A stretch of DNA of 64,000 nucleotides. Source: Poriferisodalis sp965204195. Its GTDB lineage: Bacteria; Actinomycetota; Acidimicrobiia; Acidimicrobiales; Poriferisodalaceae. The position numbers and the translations under genes are program-made. The notes under the pieces were generated by a model, which was given only the letters and a program-made list of their open reading frames with translations, was not told the DNA's origin and did not search any database. The DNA is taken from NCBI RefSeq assembly GCF_965204195.1, contig NZ_OZ241975.1, positions 2,418,001-2,482,000 of the forward strand. Reading direction: 5' to 3'. Shown one piece after another: positions 59,025 to 64,000 of the stretch (position 1 is the first letter of the stretch; every line of letters starts with the position of its first letter).

Positions 59025-60314
59025 GTGGACGCCGAGAACTCAGATGACGTCGGCGATCAGTTCGCCGGCTACTTGCCGCGGGTCGTCGACGCCGAGATAG
59101 AGCGCCTGCTGCGCCTGGTGCCGACCGTCGTGCTCGAAGGGCCTCGCGGATGCGGCAAGACCACCAGCGCCCGGCAGTTCGCGGCCAGCGAGGTGTCCCT
59201 CGACGAGGTTCCCAACGCACGCCGCTCAGCGCTGGTGGAGCCCGGGTCGATCCTCGACGGCGACACGCCCCGGCTGATCGACGAATGGCAGCTCGCTCCC
59301 GGCATCTGGAACGCAGTAAGGCGTGCCAGCGATGTCCGGCGCGCCGCCGGGCAGTTCATCCTGACCGGCTCGGCAAGCCCGGCCGACGACATCACGCGCC
59401 ACTCCGGCGCCGGGCGAATCGGGCGTGTGCGGCTGCGGCCCATGTCGCTGTTCGAGTCGGGCTTGTCTGATGGAGCCGTGTCGATGAAGAAGATCCTCGA
59501 TGGCTCGGCCCCTCGAGCCCAGACAACCACGCGCACCCTCAGCGAAATAGCCGAATGGACAGTTCGGGGCGGCTTTCCGCAGACGCTGGGGATGCCCGCC
59601 GACGATGCACAGCACTTCTTGGGGCTCTATCTTGAGGAGATCAGCCGGGTCGACCTCGCCCGTGTCGACGGCATTGCTCGCGACCCTGTCCGCGTCAGCC
59701 GGCTGCTGCAGTCGCTGGCCCGCAACATCTCGACCCGAGCCGCGCTCCGCACCCTGGCTCGCGACACCGACGGCGCCGACCTCGACCCCAAGACTGTCAC
59801 GAGCTACCTCTCTGCCCTCGAGCGAGTGTTCGTCGTCGAAGACGTCCCTGCGTGGTCGCCGCGCATGAGATCCAGAGTCGCTCTGCGCTCCGCACCCGTA
59901 CGCCAACTCGCCGACCCCGCGCTGGCGTGCGCCGTGCTGCGGGCAGGCCCCGAACGCCTGCTCGACGATCTCGAGGCCTTCGGCCTGCTCTTCGAATCGC
60001 TCGCGCTGCGCGACCTGCGCGTCTACGCCGAACCGCTACGCGGCCGCATCGGGCACTACCGCGACGAGACCGGCCTCGAAGCCGACGCCATCGTCGAACT
60101 CAGCGACGGCGCCTGGGCAGCATTCGAGGTCAAGCTGGGCGGCGAACAAGCCATCGAACACGCGGCCACATCACTCACCAAGCTCGCAGAACGCGTCGCC
60201 CACACCGTGCGAAACCGACTCCAAGCCCTCGCCGTGATCACCGCCACCGGCGGCTACGCCTACCAACGCCCAGACGGCGTATCCGTCATCCCCATCACCG
60301 CCCTCGGCCCTTGA
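59025..60314 (+). CDS. AAA_14/DUF4143 ATPase
   Basis: A 429-residue protein of the family with an N-terminal AAA_14 P-loop domain and a C-terminal DUF4143 domain. Walker A is GPRGCGKTT (39-47), Walker B in RLIDEWQLAP, and the sensor FILTGSAS. The middle (about 190-270, YLEEISRVDLARVDG and LARNISTRAALRTLA) is helical. DUF4143 (about 240-420) ends with a PD-(D/E)XK-like core: GLEADAIVELSDG and FEVKLGGEQ. The family is common and mobile among bacteria, often as singletons; no firm function is known. GTG 59025 has a leaderless promoter and is preceded by three 23-bp direct repeats. Confidence 0.87.
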   Translation: MDAENSDDVGDQFAGYLPRVVDAEIERLLRLVPTVVLEGPRGCGKTTSARQFAASEVSLDEVPNARRSALVEPGSILDGDTPRLIDEWQLAPGIWNAVRRASDVRRAAGQFILTGSASPADDITRHSGAGRIGRVRLRPMSLFESGLSDGAVSMKKILDGSAPRAQTTTRTLSEIAEWTVRGGFPQTLGMPADDAQHFLGLYLEEISRVDLARVDGIARDPVRVSRLLQSLARNISTRAALRTLARDTDGADLDPKTVTSYLSALERVFVVEDVPAWSPRMRSRVALRSAPVRQLADPALACAVLRAGPERLLDDLEAFGLLFESLALRDLRVYAEPLRGRIGHYRDETGLEADAIVELSDGAWAAFEVKLGGEQAIEHAATSLTKLAERVAHTVRNRLQALAVITATGGYAYQRPDGVSVIPITALGP

Positions 60315-60448
60315 AAACCGAATGGAGATACGGCCGGCCTCAGCCACACGGTGGCTAGCGTGCCGCGGGTGATCAGCGCGGCGGAGCTGTTTTCGATCGA
60401 AACCGCTGTCGGCGAGCCGTGCACCGCGCAGCGGCCAGCGGGCGTGGG

Positions 60449-60454
60449 TACGTT
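60449..60454 (+). promoter_or_regulatory. Leaderless-type -10 (TACGTT) before the RDD gene
   Basis: TACGTT is 6 nt before GTG 60461, supporting that start over the in-frame GTG 60419 and ATG 60470. Confidence 0.4.
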
Positions 60455-60460
60455 GATGCT

Positions 60461-61075
60461 GTGACCGGTATGCAGCCGGCGGGCTGGGAAACCGAGAGTC
60501 TCGGTTCGCGGGTGTCGCTCGTGAACGGTGACATCGTCGTAGCAGCAGATGTCGGACGCAGACTCGGAGCGGCCGTGATTGACCTGCTGATACCTGTGAC
60601 CGCCGCCGCGATTGTGAGCGTTGTCGCCTTGATTGTCCACATACCGCAATTCATCACCTATGACATCGGCTCTGCGGACTCTGAGTGGTTGACCAACCTG
60701 AAGATCATTCTGTGGGCCATGTGGGTGACATCTCCAGGGCTGGCCGCGTGGTACGGAGCGCGCCGCATCGCCAAACGAGGTCAGTCGTTGGGCGAACGGG
60801 CGAGTGGCATTCGGACTGTGAGAGTCGAGAACGGCCGCTTGCCTGAGCTATCCCAAGCGCTTATTCGCCAGCTTCTGCCCGTCGGCGCTGCGACGGTCGC
60901 GGTCAGTGCGATCCTCCTAGCGCTCCCTCCTCGATCAGTTCTGACTGTCCTGCAGATCGGCGGAGCTTGCTGGTTCATCGCGCATCTCTCGACTGCATTC
61001 AGCCGCCTCGGCCAGGGCTGGAACGACACGGCCGCCGAGACGGTCACCATCCGCGTCCACCCCGGCAGGCCATAA
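60461..61075 (+). CDS. RDD-family membrane protein
   Basis: A 204-residue integral membrane protein with the RDD signature RRLGAAVIDLLIPV (Arg then Asp in the first helix). About four membrane segments: 36-60, 76-98, 131-152 and 158-178, with a cytoplasmic loop RRIAKRGQSLGERASGI between the second and third, which is the typical RDD loop. RDD proteins are poorly understood; some act as Na+/H+ antiporters or accompany other membrane systems. The 146-bp gap before it holds nothing else recognisable. Confidence 0.82.
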   Translation: MTGMQPAGWETESLGSRVSLVNGDIVVAADVGRRLGAAVIDLLIPVTAAAIVSVVALIVHIPQFITYDIGSADSEWLTNLKIILWAMWVTSPGLAAWYGARRIAKRGQSLGERASGIRTVRVENGRLPELSQALIRQLLPVGAATVAVSAILLALPPRSVLTVLQIGGACWFIAHLSTAFSRLGQGWNDTAAETVTIRVHPGRP

Positions 61076-61125
61076 GGGATCGGCCGCGCCGGGCAAGCGT
61101 GGATCACCAATCGGTGCAGCAGCTC

Positions 61126-61932
61126 TCATTGCTCAGCGACCTCGATGAGGTGTCTCAGCGCCTCGAGTGCGTGCGGAATGTGTTCCACCGCCGCTCGTTC
61201 CGCGAGTCGCCCCTCGTCGACACGAGCCAGGAATTCGCTGCCCGCCGGCGTAGGTGCCAAAGCCCGAAGACACGAAGACACGCCCCTGTATGACGAATCG
61301 ACAGCCGCCTTCGAGGTTCTCCATCGGCGCGCACTCTCTTCGGCAGCGCTAAAGTTCTCATCCAACATTGCGTGCCCCATCGCGGTCGATGAGTGAATTG
61401 CCTTGGCGACGTCGATCTTCACGGCAAGAAACTCAGCCCGGCAACGCTGCCAAGGTTCGGCCTCAACCGCAGCTCGGAACCATGGCAGAGGCCTCGTCGA
61501 AATGATCCGGACGGATTCAAGGACGTCTGCCCTGGCGAGAAGGTAGGCCTGTTCCGCACTGTCCGCCACCCCGCGCGACTCGAGATTGCCCTCGCAACCT
61601 CGTAAACCCTCCAGCGCCCGAGGCAACCATGGGTCGACTCGGTCGCTCGCGCTGTAGGAATCCGCGCCGGTCATGTAACGGTTCACATTGCCAGCTGACC
61701 GCTGGACATCGCCGAAATCCCCTGAATCAAGCGAGAGCGGAATCGTCAACAGGAAATCGTTCAAATGCTTCCCCGTGGAAGCTACTGCGCCCCTGAGCGA
61801 GTCGATCGCTTCATCACACTCATCAGACTTCTGGATGTAGTGGGCCCCCCAGAACATTACGAACAGGATTGCCGCCAGTGACCCAACGACGACCAACCCT
61901 GACAGGACCGAAGGTCGCAGCATGCGTTCCAT
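61126..61932 (-). CDS. Membrane-anchored protein of unknown function
   Basis: I do not recognise this 268-residue protein. One N-terminal membrane segment (about 9-31, VLSGLVVVGSLAAILFVMFW) anchors a mostly helical extracytoplasmic domain with five cysteines (residues near 39, 112, 163 and 222 among them), some of which could pair. No catalytic motif is seen. The ATG at 61932 has no clear ribosome site. It is convergent with the RDD gene, and co-directional with the next two genes, which share the single-anchor or secreted style. Confidence 0.65.
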   Translation of the reverse strand: MERMLRPSVLSGLVVVGSLAAILFVMFWGAHYIQKSDECDEAIDSLRGAVASTGKHLNDFLLTIPLSLDSGDFGDVQRSAGNVNRYMTGADSYSASDRVDPWLPRALEGLRGCEGNLESRGVADSAEQAYLLARADVLESVRIISTRPLPWFRAAVEAEPWQRCRAEFLAVKIDVAKAIHSSTAMGHAMLDENFSAAEESARRWRTSKAAVDSSYRGVSSCLRALAPTPAGSEFLARVDEGRLAERAAVEHIPHALEALRHLIEVAEQ

Positions 61933-62041
61933 ATTCAGCTACTTATGCATGTTCCCGCGATCTTCCTGCGGAATGATCGCCGCCCTCTGCTTGCACCAGT
62001 TACGTCGTCGAGCACAGTGAGGGCAGCCGCTCATCACAATC

Positions 62042-62767
62042 TCACCGAGACGCTGCCGGTGCGCATTCAGGCAAGAATTCAGCGGTGCATTCCGAGGGAT
62101 CGAGACGGGGGATGACAATGTCAGGGTTAGCGACCATGAAGTCCTTTATCGCCTTCCGGTAGTGCTCGTCTCTTAACGCCAAGAGACTGTCGCGTTCAAT
62201 AGCATCCAGTGTCGGATAGGACTCGGCCCACTGCGCACACTCATGGCGCAGATCCAAGTATTCCTCGCGCCGAGGTCCAGTCTGCGCCTCGTCACGCGCC
62301 GGATTGTCCCACGGGCGGTCGTCCAGCACGTCGGCTGGCCAGCCGTGATCCTCGGCACACGCTCGCATAGCATCGAAGTGCGCAGTTTCAAGCTTTCCGC
62401 CGGGCCCGATTTCCTTCGGCATATCTTCCTTGGCGGCAATGATCTGCAGAACAAGAGCCTCTGCATAGAACCAGCGGTTTCGCTCCGTATCCGAGGCATC
62501 CTCGTTGAGCCATCTCGTCTGCTCGTCGTCGTGTGTATAGCGTTCTTCGATGGTTCGGAATCGCGCGAATACCTGGCCAGAATGGAGATACTCCTCAATC
62601 ACCTCATCGACCCCGACCACTTCGTCTGCATATTCGCGAAACTCGGCGTCGTTGAGACTTCGTAAATCCACGCTGTCGCCGCGCCCCCAGACGAATGCGC
62701 CGATAGCGACAAGCGTCAGCACAAGCACTGCGATCGCAGATCCAAGCGCGACACGGTTTTTGTTCAT
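62042..62767 (-). CDS. Membrane-anchored protein of unknown function
   Basis: A 241-residue protein with one N-terminal membrane segment (about 8-28, LGSAIAVLVLTLVAIGAFVW) and a soluble, acidic, helical outer domain. Features are Cys-containing MRACAEDHGWP and RHECAQWAESYP, and a C-terminal pair CTAEFLPEC. I recognise no family. The ATG has AAGGA 8 bp upstream. It lies 94 bp after the phospholipase-like gene on the same strand. The DHGWPADV and AIERD patterns resemble small secreted actinobacterial proteins of unknown role. Confidence 0.65.
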   Translation of the reverse strand: MNKNRVALGSAIAVLVLTLVAIGAFVWGRGDSVDLRSLNDAEFREYADEVVGVDEVIEEYLHSGQVFARFRTIEERYTHDDEQTRWLNEDASDTERNRWFYAEALVLQIIAAKEDMPKEIGPGGKLETAHFDAMRACAEDHGWPADVLDDRPWDNPARDEAQTGPRREEYLDLRHECAQWAESYPTLDAIERDSLLALRDEHYRKAIKDFMVANPDIVIPRLDPSECTAEFLPECAPAASR

Positions 62768-62861
62768 GCCCTGATTTCCTTCAACGATGGCTGAAGTTCA
62801 GCCGGTCCCTTCGGTTGGCAGATCATCGGCCGCGCCCGAACGGCTTCCATACAGCTATGAG

Positions 62862-64000
62862 TCATAGCGTTCCCCAGTCATAGGATGAGTAGCTGACCGG
62901 GACGAGATCCAATGCCGTCCTTATGAATAAGGCGGTTCGCAGGCAGTCCCCGAGAGCGTCCAACGTGAGAATTCTCCACGTGAAGTAGGCGGAAGTCGGC
63001 GAGTTTCCGTCGCGATTCGCGTTGCATAGAAGGCGTAGATCGGCGAGCATTCGGGCGTTTGATTCCTTGGAGGATGCTTCTGTCCATATGGCAGGTTCCG
63101 TGGTGTGCTGGTTGAGCCAGGTCATTCGGTGCAGGTTCTTCCAGTTGAAATCGTGCCGCATGCACGCGTACACGAAAGCCACTTTGGCACCGTTGAAACG
63201 CGGATAGTCCCTGAACCATTGGGATTGGATTGCTTCGTCCCAGGTTGTTCGGTCAGTCTCGCCAATTACAACACCCCAAAAATCCCGCAGTAGCGCAGCC
63301 ATAACCCTGTCGACGACAGCGTCACCCGCGGCCACGGCTCCTTCGGGAATGCTGCAGCGGTCAACTCCGAAAGACAGCCACGGGTATTCTTCACTGTTGG
63401 GATCAAACAGATCGTCAGGACCGGTCCGGTTCGCCTCGATCGGGTGTGCATCGTAGTCGCGTGTACCGCGGGCATCGAGGAACTCCTCGAGCGTGAAGCC
63501 CGCACCGTCAAGCCAGATGTTCCCGAGCTTCTTGACATCCTCGTAGGCCTCATCCACTGAAGGCATTGTCGCGGCGACCGTGAACCTGTTTGTAGTGAGA
63601 GGCGAACGCAGGCTGGCGGGTGGCATCGCGGCCTCGATGAGATAGCTGCCCGGCCGAATGTCGGCTGCAGCAAAGCGCAGCGCGCGGCCGTCCTCAGCGA
63701 CCGCTGACTCCCTGAAGAGGGCAAGCGGCGGGGTCAGCGCAGTCGCGCCGTCCGGGCCCAAGGGCCACACGACCACAGACAGCTGTGGCAGAACAGCACG
63801 CGGACCAGGTCGATTCACCGTGCCGATCGGATGGGCATTGGGAGGCAACATAAAGTCGATCTGCAACCCATAGCTCGACCGAGACGTTTCTTCCGCCGGG
63901 ATGTCGAACAGGAAATAGCCGGCCGTCCTTCCCGCCACTGACACCGAGTCACAGTCCTGCACATACAATTCCCGGGTCACGACCCGTCGCCAGCGCCGCC
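62862..64000 (-). CDS. Protein with prokaryotic phospholipase A2-like domain (5' end beyond the window)
   Basis: The C-terminal part of this protein fits the Streptomyces-type prokaryotic phospholipase A2 family. FGVDRCSIPEG, then the catalytic His-Asp motif YACMRHDFNWKNL (His and Asp at 276/277 counted from GTG 63980) and a following helix SSKESNARMLADLRLLCN match the order of the known enzymes (ACARHDFGYRN and a Cys-ended helix). If active, it would hydrolyse the sn-2 ester of phospholipids. The N-terminal 140 residues are beta-rich and unassigned. No stop interrupts the frame up to the right edge, so the start and any signal peptide are probably outside; GTG 63980 is only the first start inside. 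A possible toxin or lipid-remodelling enzyme. Confidence 0.62.
   Translation of the reverse strand, partial: RRWRRVVTRELYVQDCDSVSVAGRTAGYFLFDIPAEETSRSSYGLQIDFMLPPNAHPIGTVNRPGPRAVLPQLSVVVWPLGPDGATALTPPLALFRESAVAEDGRALRFAAADIRPGSYLIEAAMPPASLRSPLTTNRFTVAATMPSVDEAYEDVKKLGNIWLDGAGFTLEEFLDARGTRDYDAHPIEANRTGPDDLFDPNSEEYPWLSFGVDRCSIPEGAVAAGDAVVDRVMAALLRDFWGVVIGETDRTTWDEAIQSQWFRDYPRFNGAKVAFVYACMRHDFNWKNLHRMTWLNQHTTEPAIWTEASSKESNARMLADLRLLCNANRDGNSPTSAYFTWRILTLDALGDCLRTALFIRTALDLVPVSYSSYDWGTL

Overview
This window is high-GC DNA packed with genes on both strands. It looks like the chromosome of an actinobacterium, most likely of the class Acidimicrobiia (inferred from gene content and order, not from any search). 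Supporting features are an ANTAR response regulator next to polA, a Pol I without proofreading residues, many GTG starts, leaderless-type promoters (TANNNT 6-8 nt before the start codon), a compact fabD-fabH-fabG-acpP-fabF cluster, many acyl-CoA/CoA-transferase/Liv genes and P450s, and separate hisA and trpF genes instead of the bifunctional PriA of Streptomyces and Mycobacterium. No phage, intact insertion sequence or CRISPR array was seen, and no gap exceeds about 300 bases.

Layout. 1-4.8 kb: informational genes (rpsA cut by the left edge, polA, ANTAR regulator, tRNA-Leu(CAA)). 5.0-9.5 kb: type II fatty-acid synthesis operon; its FabD carries an extra barrel-sandwich domain. 9.5-15.3 kb: beta-lactamase-like hydrolase, CapA lipoprotein, double CaiB/BaiF CoA-transferase, PPOX-fold protein. 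15.3-23.1 kb: one long minus-strand unit coding for a branched-chain-amino-acid-type ABC importer (binding protein, LivF, LivH, LivM-LivG fusion) followed by a PaaA-like di-iron protein, a small unknown, two hot-dog dehydratase subunits and an enoyl-CoA hydratase, which reads as an uptake-plus-CoA-catabolism operon. 23.2-24.5 kb: glutamine-synthetase-like ligase.

24.5-34.0 kb is the most unusual part. A 1,869-residue secreted repeat protein and a 715-residue secreted Calx-beta protein flank an AAA-type ATPase. The two secreted genes begin with the same roughly 110-bp leader, which runs through the start codon into a poly-G tract (9 G and 13 G). In the second gene the tract moves the homologous start out of frame and a different ATG is used, so length changes could switch expression.

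34-41 kb: a glutamine-synthetase-like gene faces a translationally coupled P450-P450-class I amidotransferase operon, recalling gamma-glutamylation routes for amine or aniline oxidation; then an HSL-type hydrolase and an SDR. 40.9-42.8 kb: a DUF433/DUF5615-like toxin-antitoxin pair, a small HTH protein and an orphan PD-(D/E)XK nuclease-like gene. 42.9-51.1 kb: minus-strand tryptophan region (trpE-trpG fusion, ygfZ-like, small monooxygenase-fold gene, trpF, trpB, trpA) ending in a CxxC protein, a cytochrome c and a FabZ-like dehydratase, and headed by an N-terminally extended GroES. 51.1-58.8 kb: alpha/beta hydrolase, acyl-CoA synthetase and the histidine operon hisD-C-B-H-A-F. 58.9-64 kb: three 23-bp direct repeats, a DUF4143 ATPase, an RDD membrane protein, two membrane-anchored unknowns and a protein with a prokaryotic phospholipase A2-like motif that runs off the right edge.
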